From a virus, in the IMG/VR virus record IMGVR_UViG_3300005581_000015, positions 1 through 59,090 of that record: 59,090 bases of DNA; one strand, 5' to 3'. The position numbers and the translations under genes are program-made. The notes beneath the pieces are model-generated. The model was not told the origin of the DNA. It made no database searches and saw nothing but the letters and a program-made list of their open reading frames with translations. Positions 25,022 through 32,717 of this stretch are shown here, piece by piece (the first letter of the stretch is position 1; every line of letters begins with the position of its first letter).

Positions 25022-27385
25022 ATGGCAACAAATACACCTTCAGCACAATTACACGATTTATTGGTCACGCATGACTTTGATGTAGAATCAAAAGATGCCA
25101 AACGCCCTAACACCACACCTGCGCCCGAAGATGCAGACATGTTTGTGTTTGATTTTGAGGCCAACGGAAACAACTATGGCACTGTGGTGACCTTATTTGA
25201 CAAAGACGGAACATTGAATTTATTCTACGGTGACAACGTGGGAAAATCCATGGAACCTGCAGATAAAAAAGAATGGTACGATTTTCTTTACCAGCTCACC
25301 ATGTTTGCCAAGCGCAACTGCCCGTCTTTTGAAATGCAAAACATCAGTAGATTGAAGTACACTCTCAAAGGCATTTCGGCAATCAACGAAGGATTGTTTG
25401 AAGGCTACTATGGAAACAAGAAAGTCAGCTATGCCGGCGAGCCCACAGAAGCACGATTGATGATCAAACACAATCGTCAACTGGGTGAAAATGACAAGCG
25501 TTATCGTTATGTGGAAAGTTTGTTTATTGAAACTGCAGATGATCAAAGATTTAGACTACCATTTACAAATCTAGCTGGTGGCCGCGCCATGCTAGAGCAT
25601 GTACGCCAGGGTGGCAAGCCCTACGACATTCGTGGTTGCCATATTGCAGAAATGGTGGAAGATGCCAAAGTACTAAGCAGATTTAATCGTGCTAAACAAA
25701 ATAAGATTTTTGAAGGCGAAACCAGCGAGTTAGTTGAAGCCAGCACAGCCTACTACGAAAGTGTACGCCACACTATCAAAAGTCTAGGCAACGGACGTGG
25801 ATATCAAAAGTACTTTGAGTCCTGGAGTCCAGCGCAGATCAACGAAACTGACACCTTAGTTGACTCAATAAAAGAAATGTTTATTGAACAAACACTAGAC
25901 TCTAGAATTGAGCAGGCCCTGCCAATACTGGCCAAAATAAGACAAAGAGAGACCAATATGAAAGAAGCACAAGTATTTGAAAACTGGGTCAACCAGGTAT
26001 GTGAGGGAACTTGGAGTTTGCCAGACGATCCTGACCAACGAGCTAAATTACAAAAGCTAATGAGCCAACCGTTGCTGGTTGGTCCAGACGCAACCAATGC
26101 CACTGAACAGTTGTATGACCTAGTGGGTGATGATCAGTTGTTTGATATCTTGGGCGACATAGCTGACCAGGATGGTGGCCCAGACATGAACGCCTGGGAT
26201 GATCCGCGTGTGATGGACCGCATGTATGAATTGGGCATTGATATGGCCCAGCCAGATGGTAATCAGGAGCAAGACATTGACCCTAGACAAGATCTAGATG
26301 AGTTGTCTCCTCAAACACTGGCAAGTTATGTTAAAAAATCCAATACTGATGCTAGAGATAGACTTCGTCAAGATCCAAAAAATCAATTTAAAAAAGCTGA
26401 AAAAAGAACCGCTGGTATAGGTCAAGCCATTGGCAAAATTCGTGCCACAATGGAACCTGCTACTAAACAGCAAGGTGTAGAGGAAGGTGCCATGAAGCAC
26501 CAAATGCATGCTGATGCAGACCGCATGAGTCGTGAACAATTTTGTGACAAGTATGGCAACGAGAACGGAGAATTCTGGGATAACATAAATGGCGAACTCA
26601 ACGAGGGCCAAGAAGACAGCGCAGTAGCCAGTGCTCTTACACGTCGCATCATGAGTCAACGTTTGGATTTGCTAAAGAAATATGGTCCAGTAAAAGTTAC
26701 TCAAGCAATTGATTCTGCCGCAGAATTTTTTGGTGACGTAGAAGAAATTGGTAGCAGTGACCTGAATGCCTACATGCAATATGTTGAAAAAGAACTAGGC
26801 GGCATGGCTGAGCAAGGTATAGATGAAGCTGATATGAACCGTAGAGGATTCTTAAAAGGACTTGGCGCTGCCGCAGTGGCCGGAGCCGCTGGTGTAGCAA
26901 GTGCTGATCAACAACAAGATTTAGGCAATGGCTTTGTTTTAACAACTATCAATGTTGCTGGACACACAGTTAAAGCAGTATTAGACACTGAAAGCAACAT
27001 AAGTGTTACTCTAAATCGTGGTACTAATGGATCTGCTATTATCAGAAGTCAAGCACGTTTTCTTTCAGTCAAGGATGGAAAAATTGTAGGCGCAAGCATG
27101 GATGTTGGACCGGCCACCACTGCCGCAATGAAAAAAGCTGGACTGTTAGAAAATGTAGAGCACGGTATGGAGGAAGCAATTGATCCAACAAATCCCAGAG
27201 ACTACGAGATTCCAGCTTACCAACGCAAGGAAAAAGGTATGCCACCCCTGACCCCCAGCGACATCGAAGACAAAGACAACGCCAGTCCAACCACACAACA
27301 AGGTCTAGACACACTAAAAAACAAATTGGGCATTAGAGAAAACAAAGATTTGACTAGAATTAAGCAACTTCTTCAAAAGATATAA
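25022..27385 (+). CDS. 787-residue modular virion-type protein with an internal Tat-signal segment
   Basis: A large hydrophilic protein. Residues 1-330 are a folded region of unknown family. Residues about 425-475 have ELSPQTLASYVKKSNTD with KKAEKRTAGIGQAIGKI, a module repeated in many aquatic phage head proteins. Three similar junctions follow: QGVEEG (about 484), QGIDEA (about 599) and HGMEEA (about 714). After the second is a textbook twin-arginine signal: M605, NRRGFLKG, an Ala-rich core and ASA-D. Cleavage at these Glu junctions by the prohead protease would release small domains (inference). Position after gp17 and a late box agree with a head protein. Confidence 0.65.
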   Translation: MATNTPSAQLHDLLVTHDFDVESKDAKRPNTTPAPEDADMFVFDFEANGNNYGTVVTLFDKDGTLNLFYGDNVGKSMEPADKKEWYDFLYQLTMFAKRNCPSFEMQNISRLKYTLKGISAINEGLFEGYYGNKKVSYAGEPTEARLMIKHNRQLGENDKRYRYVESLFIETADDQRFRLPFTNLAGGRAMLEHVRQGGKPYDIRGCHIAEMVEDAKVLSRFNRAKQNKIFEGETSELVEASTAYYESVRHTIKSLGNGRGYQKYFESWSPAQINETDTLVDSIKEMFIEQTLDSRIEQALPILAKIRQRETNMKEAQVFENWVNQVCEGTWSLPDDPDQRAKLQKLMSQPLLVGPDATNATEQLYDLVGDDQLFDILGDIADQDGGPDMNAWDDPRVMDRMYELGIDMAQPDGNQEQDIDPRQDLDELSPQTLASYVKKSNTDARDRLRQDPKNQFKKAEKRTAGIGQAIGKIRATMEPATKQQGVEEGAMKHQMHADADRMSREQFCDKYGNENGEFWDNINGELNEGQEDSAVASALTRRIMSQRLDLLKKYGPVKVTQAIDSAAEFFGDVEEIGSSDLNAYMQYVEKELGGMAEQGIDEADMNRRGFLKGLGAAAVAGAAGVASADQQQDLGNGFVLTTINVAGHTVKAVLDTESNISVTLNRGTNGSAIIRSQARFLSVKDGKIVGASMDVGPATTAAMKKAGLLENVEHGMEEAIDPTNPRDYEIPAYQRKEKGMPPLTPSDIEDKDNASPTTQQGLDTLKNKLGIRENKDLTRIKQLLQKI

Positions 27386-27388
27386 ATA
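27381..27388 (+). promoter_or_regulatory. Exact T4 late promoter box (TATAAATA) upstream of gp32
   Basis: TATAAATA is identical to the T4 late consensus. It overlaps the stop of the 787-residue gene and precedes a sigma70-type promoter by only 5 nt, so gp32 may be transcribed both early and late. Confidence 0.6.
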
Positions 27389-27392
27389 ATCA

Positions 27393-27421
27393 TTGACACA
27401 AAGCAAAAATGCGTGTACACT
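27393..27421 (+). promoter_or_regulatory. Sigma70-type promoter of gp32
   Basis: TTGACA (27393-27398), 17-bp spacer and TACACT (27416-27421). The -35 is perfect, the -10 has two mismatches. It would give a leader of about 90 nt before the gp32 ATG. Confidence 0.7.
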
Positions 27422-27426
27422 TAGTC

Positions 27427-27497
27427 TGTGTGTGCATTTTTGCCTAGTGTATTAGGCATCGTGTTCGTAAGAGCACACACAAAGGCTATATTAGGCA
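27427..27497 (+). promoter_or_regulatory. Structured gp32 leader, candidate autoregulatory site
   Basis: TGTGTGTGC (27427-27435) is complementary over 9 bp to GCACACACA (27473-27481). Inside this, GCCTA (27442-27446) pairs with TAGGC (27453-27457) around a 6-nt loop. A second TATTAGGCAT copy (27490-27499) just before the ribosome binding site offers an alternative partner for GCCTA. T4 gp32 represses its own translation by binding a leader pseudoknot, so an equivalent control is likely here. Confidence 0.55.
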
Positions 27498-27517
27498 TAT
27501 TTAAAGGAGAAATCATT

Positions 27518-28510
27518 ATGGCATCATTAGCAGACATTCGTGCAAAACTACAAGCCGCTGAAAGCAACAAAGGCGGCAACTCACAAACAGGTGGCGACAA
27601 CGCTATCTATCCACACTGGAACATCGACGAAGGTACAAGCGCATCAGTTCGCTTTTTACCCGATGGCAACTCAAAAAATACGTTCTTCTGGGTTGAACGT
27701 GCAATGATCAAACTTCCGTTTAACGGCATCAAGGGTGAATCTGAAAGCAAACAAGTTCAGGTACAAGTCCCTTGCGTTGAAATGTGGGGCGAGGCTTGCC
27801 CGGTCCTAGCAGAAGTGCGCACTTGGTTCAAAGACAAGAGCCTGGAAGACATGGGTCGCAAGTACTGGAAGAAACGTAGCTACGTGTTCCAAGGCTTTGT
27901 ACGTGAGAATCCTCTTGCTGACGACAAGTCACCAGAAAACCCAATTCGTAGATTCATTATTGGTCCACAAATTTTCCAGACTATCAAAGGCGCTTTGATG
28001 GATCCTGAGTTGGAAGAATCACCAACAGACTTGGTGCGTGGTTTAGATTTCCGTGTTACTAAAACCAGTAAAGGCGGATATGCTGACTACAGCACAAGTA
28101 AATGGGCACGTAAAGAAAGCCCGCTCACCGAAGCTGAAGCAATGGCACTTGAAAAGCATGGTTTGTATAACTTGAATGAGTTCTTGCCCAAGAAACCCGG
28201 CGCAGAAGAATTGCGTGTCATCAAAGAAATGTTTGAAGCCAGCGTAGATGGTCAACCATACGACACCGAGCGTTGGGGATCCTACTACCGTCCAGCTGGT
28301 GTAAGTGCACCTGCAGGTGGTTCAAGCAACAGCACATCAGCTCCAACACTCAAGGTGGCCACACCATCTCCAGTCACTGAAGATGACATCCCACCATTTG
28401 ATGTAGATGAACCAGCAGTGGCATCAACACCAGTTGCTAAACCAGCTGGCGACACTAAAAAAGCTGATGACATTTTGGCTATGATTCGAGCTCGACAAAA
28501 CAAGTCGTAA
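27518..28510 (+). CDS. 32: Single-stranded DNA-binding protein (gp32-like)
   Basis: A 330-residue gp32-type protein. The start MASLADIRAKLQ at 27518 is chosen because of the TTAAAGGAGAAATC ribosome binding site and because the N-terminal basic/LAST-type helix is required for cooperativity. The core has YPHWNIDEGTSASVRFLPDG, FFWVERAMIKLPF, PCVEMWGEACPV (probable zinc-binding region) and KYWKKRSYVFQGFV. The C-terminus is a Ser/Pro/Asp-rich acidic tail (DDIPPFDVDE) that in T4 contacts replication partners. It coats ssDNA in replication and recombination, together with UvsX and UvsY encoded just downstream. Confidence 0.9.
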   Translation: MASLADIRAKLQAAESNKGGNSQTGGDNAIYPHWNIDEGTSASVRFLPDGNSKNTFFWVERAMIKLPFNGIKGESESKQVQVQVPCVEMWGEACPVLAEVRTWFKDKSLEDMGRKYWKKRSYVFQGFVRENPLADDKSPENPIRRFIIGPQIFQTIKGALMDPELEESPTDLVRGLDFRVTKTSKGGYADYSTSKWARKESPLTEAEAMALEKHGLYNLNEFLPKKPGAEELRVIKEMFEASVDGQPYDTERWGSYYRPAGVSAPAGGSSNSTSAPTLKVATPSPVTEDDIPPFDVDEPAVASTPVAKPAGDTKKADDILAMIRARQNKS

Positions 28511-28518
28511 TCTAATCA

Positions 28519-29178
28519 ATGTTGAGTCAAATTGATAAAACAATTTGTCCTGACAGTTGTGAGGTGGTAGAGATACCATCCTCACAACAACATGTGTTTT
28601 TAATTTTCAAAAATGCTAGTTCTTCTATACGTATGGAATGCGAACGCCAGTCAGGAAAACACTACAATGCCAGCAATGTAACAGAACTTGCAGACATTGA
28701 TGTTTATCTACGTCAGCCTCGTGCTAGATATGTGTCTGGAGTCAATACATTTTTACAAAATTTACTCAAAGAAAATTCCAAGTTAGATCGACAAACAATT
28801 TTGTTCTTTGTTAAACAATTTCATTTCTTAAATCGTCATTATCTTCCGCAGTTTCACTGGTTGTTGAACTTAAACAGATTTAACAATCATTGCAGATTGA
28901 CACTGCGCGATGTTGATACTGTTGCAACAATTACAGATTATTATGATCAGCCTGTTGAAATATTAGCTGATGATCATTTTGAAGATTTGTTACAAATTGA
29001 TAATCGGGTTGAGTTATGGTTTTTCTTAGATAACATACTTAGAGAATTAATTGGAAAAACGTTGACATTTGCAGAAATATTAGAATACATTAAACACACA
29101 CAGCCTGACACATTTGATATTATTTTCAAAGACCAATTAGCATTATTACAGCCAGCGTATGTATTGTCCAAGACTTGA
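28519..29178 (+). CDS. Sulfotransferase-like protein
   Basis: A 219-residue protein with the outline of a small sulfotransferase: HVFLIFKNASSSI near residue 30 resembles the PAPS-binding 5'-loop, and DVYLRQPRARYVSGVNTFL near residue 62 resembles the conserved R-x-P-x-x-R-(Y/F)-x-S-G segment. The C-terminal half is helical. Classical sulfotransferases move a sulfonate from PAPS to a sugar or protein. It overlaps the next gene, a radical SAM protein, by 20 bp, so the two are probably made together. The acceptor is unknown. Confidence 0.55.
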   Translation: MLSQIDKTICPDSCEVVEIPSSQQHVFLIFKNASSSIRMECERQSGKHYNASNVTELADIDVYLRQPRARYVSGVNTFLQNLLKENSKLDRQTILFFVKQFHFLNRHYLPQFHWLLNLNRFNNHCRLTLRDVDTVATITDYYDQPVEILADDHFEDLLQIDNRVELWFFLDNILRELIGKTLTFAEILEYIKHTQPDTFDIIFKDQLALLQPAYVLSKT

Positions 29179-30178
29179 TCACTTTGCAAGACTTAATCCC
29201 GAAGGAAAGATTTCAAAGTGTGGTCACATGGTCAATGCACCATTGTTTAGATCATTCAATGAAATGCAATCTAGTCAATGGCTAGAATCGGTCAAGGAAC
29301 AACTTGATAATGAAGTATGGCCCAGCGAATGCGTTAGATGTCAGACAACTGAAGAAATCAACGAAGGTAGTGTTCGGTTACAAACTATTAGTAGACACAA
29401 CAACCTGCTAGTGCATAATCCCAATTATCTAATAATTGGCGGCGTCTTAGACAATGTATGTAATAGTGCATGCCAAAGTTGTAACAGTGATTTAAGCACA
29501 AAAATTGGTAGCTTAGAAAGTGGTAAAAATTATATACAGATCAACAACGTTGAATTGTTTAATCGATTGCCCAAAGACCAAATAGTGCAATTGGATATCA
29601 ATGGTGGGGAACCAACTGCAAGTCCAAATTATCAAGCATTGTTACAATCCTTGCCAGACTCTGTAAAATATGTTAGACTTAATACAAATGCATCCCGAGT
29701 ATTACCCAATATCGAAGAACTATTACACAAAGACGTTCACTTGACTGTGACTATAAGTTTAGACGGAGTTGGCAATGTGCACGATTATGTGCGTTGGCCA
29801 ATTAAGTGGACAACTTTCATAGAGACAGTACAATCATATAAACAACTAACAACTCAGTATTCAAATTTACATTTGGATTTTTGGACAACCATACATGCTT
29901 TAAATGTAGCTGACTTGGATAACATAATTCAATTTGCAAATAACACTGACATACTTTGGTTTTTTGGCGTGCTCGAAACACCCAGTGAGTTGAGTATCCG
30001 TAATACTAATTTGCTCACTTTGTCTGCAAAGAAAAAATTATCATTGTCCAACAACGAGATATGTAGTAAACTATGTAAATTAATTGCAACTGATAACACT
30101 AATCAATCTAACATTGACGAATTCATAAACAAACAAGATTCATTGCGAAACATCAACATTTTGCAGTATAATATTTAA
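29159..30178 (+). CDS. Radical SAM protein, twitch type (copy 1)
   Basis: A 339-residue radical SAM enzyme. The iron-sulphur motif C-x3-C-x2-C is at C101, C105 and C108 (VCNSACQSC). The SAM-binding GGEP motif is in LDINGGEPTASP near residue 143, and SLDGVGNVHDYVRWP gives the usual beta-5/6 signature. An N-terminal cluster site precedes it with C3, C21, C58 and C61, as in N-terminal-twitch radical SAM proteins. The reaction is unknown; relatives in phages and islands are uncharacterised. It overlaps a sulfotransferase-like gene upstream. Confidence 0.8.
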   Translation: MYCPRLDHFARLNPEGKISKCGHMVNAPLFRSFNEMQSSQWLESVKEQLDNEVWPSECVRCQTTEEINEGSVRLQTISRHNNLLVHNPNYLIIGGVLDNVCNSACQSCNSDLSTKIGSLESGKNYIQINNVELFNRLPKDQIVQLDINGGEPTASPNYQALLQSLPDSVKYVRLNTNASRVLPNIEELLHKDVHLTVTISLDGVGNVHDYVRWPIKWTTFIETVQSYKQLTTQYSNLHLDFWTTIHALNVADLDNIIQFANNTDILWFFGVLETPSELSIRNTNLLTLSAKKKLSLSNNEICSKLCKLIATDNTNQSNIDEFINKQDSLRNINILQYNI

Positions 30179-30189
30179 AAGGAACTAAC

Positions 30190-31248
30190 ATGGCAAAGCC
30201 ATTTGATATATCAAAATTCCGCAAGGACATAACCAAAAGTATTGAAGGTCTAAGTATTGGATTTAACGATCCAACTGATTGGATCTCAACAGGCAACTTT
30301 GCCTTGAATTATCTTATTAGTGGAGACTTCAATCGAGGAATTCCTCTAGGCAAGATTACAGTGTTTGCTGGTGAGTCCGGCGCAGGCAAATCTTATATTT
30401 GTTCCGGCAACATTGTTAAGAATGCACAAGAGCAAGGCATTTTTGTTATATTAGTTGACACAGAAAACGCACTTGATGAAACATGGTTACATGCACTTGG
30501 CGTTGACACTGGCGCAGATAAGTTACTTAAACTGAACATGAGTATGATCGACGATGTGGCCAAGGCTATTTCAACATTTATGATTGACTACAAAGCATTA
30601 CCAGACGGCGAGCGTATGAAGGTACTGTGGGTTATTGACTCCTTGGGCATGTTGCTAACACCCACAGACGTTAATCAATTTGAAGCAGGCGATATGAAAG
30701 GCGACATGGGTCGTAAGCCCAAGGCTCTTACAAGTCTTGTTCGTAATTCAGTTAATATGTTTGGTGGCTTTAATGTTGGAATGGTATGTACCAACCACAC
30801 ATACGCAAGTCAAGACATGTTTGACCCGGATGACAAGATCAGCGGCGGCCAAGGTTTTATCTATGCATCAAGTATTGTAGTAGCCATGAAGAAAATGAAA
30901 CTCAAAGAAGACGAAGATGGCAATAAGATTACTGAAGTTATGGGTATCCGGGCCGGCTGTAAAGTAATGAAAACACGCTATGCTAAACCCTTTGAAGGTA
31001 TGCAGGTTAAAATTCCGTATGAAACAGGTATGAACCCTTACTCAGGACTCACAGATTTGGCTGAAAAGAAAGGCCTACTCAAGAAGGATGGCAATCGATT
31101 AATGTTTGTCACCAGTGATGGCGAGATAATTAAACAGTTCCGCAAGGCCTGGGAATTAAATGAAGACGGGTGTCTAGACAAAGTTATGTTAGACTTTAAA
31201 AATCAAAAAGAAACAGCAAATACAGCTGAATCAGCGAATGAGGAATAA
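30190..31248 (+). CDS. uvsX: UvsX RecA-like recombinase
   Basis: A 352-residue RecA-family strand-exchange protein. Walker A is GESGAGKSY (about residues 63-71), the following IVKNAQEQGIFVILVDTENALDE has the catalytic Glu, and Walker B is VLWVIDSLGML. GMVCTNHTYASQ matches the L2 region of UvsX. Length is close to T4 UvsX (about 390). AAAAGGAACTAAC precedes the ATG, and a TATAAT at 30170 suggests a local promoter with a weak -35. It works with gp32 and with UvsY, encoded 260 bp downstream. Confidence 0.93.
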   Translation: MAKPFDISKFRKDITKSIEGLSIGFNDPTDWISTGNFALNYLISGDFNRGIPLGKITVFAGESGAGKSYICSGNIVKNAQEQGIFVILVDTENALDETWLHALGVDTGADKLLKLNMSMIDDVAKAISTFMIDYKALPDGERMKVLWVIDSLGMLLTPTDVNQFEAGDMKGDMGRKPKALTSLVRNSVNMFGGFNVGMVCTNHTYASQDMFDPDDKISGGQGFIYASSIVVAMKKMKLKEDEDGNKITEVMGIRAGCKVMKTRYAKPFEGMQVKIPYETGMNPYSGLTDLAEKKGLLKKDGNRLMFVTSDGEIIKQFRKAWELNEDGCLDKVMLDFKNQKETANTAESANEE

Positions 31249-31251
31249 TTT

Positions 31252-31503
31252 ATGAGTATTGAAGTATTGTCGGCAGCATGGGCCGAATTAAAGCGTTATA
31301 TTAATGTAGTCGATCGAATTGAAGCCGCTGAAACATTCATTAATGTCATGGTTGATAACGACATTACCCCAGATGACATACGGGATGAATTCAAAGGCGA
31401 CACTGACATTAAAAAAGCATTGGTATCGTACCTTGGTGAAGAAGATGATGTTGAAATTGAAGAAGATGAAGACTACGAAGACTTTGAAGATAACGACGAA
31501 TAA
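31252..31503 (+). CDS. Small acidic protein between UvsX and UvsY
   Basis: An 83-residue protein with a helical N-terminal 60 residues and a C-terminal tail almost wholly Asp/Glu (about residues 62-83). The tail is DNA-mimic-like and may bind a basic partner such as UvsX or UvsY (inference). It starts 3 nt after the uvsX stop and ends 5 nt before uvsY, so it is part of the recombination operon. I do not recognise a T4 counterpart. Confidence 0.7.
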   Translation: MSIEVLSAAWAELKRYINVVDRIEAAETFINVMVDNDITPDDIRDEFKGDTDIKKALVSYLGEEDDVEIEEDEDYEDFEDNDE

Positions 31504-31508
31504 TAATT

Positions 31509-31961
31509 ATGTGGTATTCTCGTGTCACACAAGATTTAGGAGTTCTCCCTGATTTCATATCGCACTATGAACATGAGCTCATCGATGCTAAAAAAGAATG
31601 TCGTATTGGCGGCATTGTTGAAAAAAATATCACGGCACTACCAGGCATAACCGAACAACGTTTTAGTCAACTACAAGAAATTGAAGCGGTGCTTAATTTT
31701 CTTAATATCCAATTACGTAAGATTCGACGTAGACACTTTCAAAAGTATTTAGAAGGGTATGCAAGGACATTAACTAGTAGAGATGCTGAAAAATATGTTG
31801 ACGGTGAAGATGAAGTAATTGACTTTGAAACATTAATCAACGAAGTTGCGTTATTGCGCAATAAATGGTTGAGCATTATGAAAGGCCTTGACACCAAGCA
31901 ATGGCAAATGGGCCATATTGTTCGTTTACGTACTGCAGGAATGGAAGATATACAAGTATGA
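31509..31961 (+). CDS. uvsY: UvsY recombination mediator
   Basis: A 150-residue protein like UvsY of aquatic T4-like phages. Diagnostic features are RRRHFQKYLEGYARTLTSRDAEKYVDGED and EVALLRNKWLSIMKGLDTKQWQMGHI, followed by VRLRTAGMEDIQV. UvsY loads UvsX onto gp32-coated ssDNA. T4 UvsY is 137 residues. The gene order uvsX-acidic ORF-uvsY is compact, and its stop overlaps the kdsA start as ATGA. Confidence 0.85.
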   Translation: MWYSRVTQDLGVLPDFISHYEHELIDAKKECRIGGIVEKNITALPGITEQRFSQLQEIEAVLNFLNIQLRKIRRRHFQKYLEGYARTLTSRDAEKYVDGEDEVIDFETLINEVALLRNKWLSIMKGLDTKQWQMGHIVRLRTAGMEDIQV

Positions 31962-32707
31962 AGTTAATTCTCGGGCCTTGTGCCATTGAAAGTTGGGAAC
32001 ATGCCAAGCTCATGGTAAATTTGATATTGGAATCTATTCAAGATTTTGATGTGGACTTTTACTATAAAAGCAGTTTTGATAAAGCCAATAGATCTAGTCT
32101 TGACAGCGGTCGAGGCGTGGGATTAGAGCAAGGCGCTGAAATTCTACAACGTGTTCGGGAAGATTTTAAAGTTAAAACGTTGACTGATGTTCACGAAACT
32201 TGGCAGTGCGATCGCCTCAAAAGAGCAGTAGATGTATTACAGATCCCTGCTTTTCTTTGTAGACAAACTGATCTTTTATTAGCTGCCGGTGAAGCAACAC
32301 ACAGTGTTAATGTAAAAAAAGGACAGTTTCTTGCCCCCTGGGATATGAAAAATGTCGTAGACAAACTACCAAACAACGATGTTTGGATCACAGAGCGAGG
32401 AACTAGTTTTGGCTATAATACTTTGGTGGTAGACTATCGTGGTCTAGTAACCATGGCTGAGTGGGGCCGCCCAGTTATTTTTGATGCCACCCACAGTGTT
32501 CAACAACCGGGTGGCCTGGGTAAATCTTCAGGTGGTCAGAGACAATTTGTGGAACCTTTGGCACAAGCAGCCGTGGCAGTTGGCGTAGATGGACTATTCA
32601 TTGAGACACACGACTGCCCCGACCGTGCCCCTAGCGACGGTCCAAATCAAATTCCTGTAACAGAATTAAAAAAAATATTGCAGAATATTTTAAAATTTAA
32701 CAAATGA
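31958..32707 (+). CDS. kdsA: Kdo-8-phosphate synthase (KdsA), metal-dependent type
   Basis: A 249-residue KdsA, which condenses phosphoenolpyruvate with arabinose-5-phosphate to 3-deoxy-D-manno-octulosonate-8-phosphate for lipopolysaccharide or capsule. Motifs are GPCAIES, KSSFDKANRSS, TDVHE, IPAFLCRQTDLL, VKKGQFLAPWDMKNV, ERGTSFGYN and ATHSVQQPGG. The Cys in GPC, the His in ATHS, and the Glu and Asp near FIETHDCPDRAPSD are the metal ligands of the Aquifex-like class; E. coli KdsA has Asn at the Cys position. The start is the ATG overlapping the uvsY stop. It is an auxiliary metabolic gene inside a recombination operon. Confidence 0.93.
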   Translation: MKLILGPCAIESWEHAKLMVNLILESIQDFDVDFYYKSSFDKANRSSLDSGRGVGLEQGAEILQRVREDFKVKTLTDVHETWQCDRLKRAVDVLQIPAFLCRQTDLLLAAGEATHSVNVKKGQFLAPWDMKNVVDKLPNNDVWITERGTSFGYNTLVVDYRGLVTMAEWGRPVIFDATHSVQQPGGLGKSSGGQRQFVEPLAQAAVAVGVDGLFIETHDCPDRAPSDGPNQIPVTELKKILQNILKFNK

Positions 32708-32717
32708 AAGAACAAGT

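Noticed and set aside
31252-31503. Late-transcription coactivator gp33
   Set aside because: Size and acidic end are suggestive, but no gp33 core motif is visible, and the location next to uvsX/uvsY is not diagnostic.
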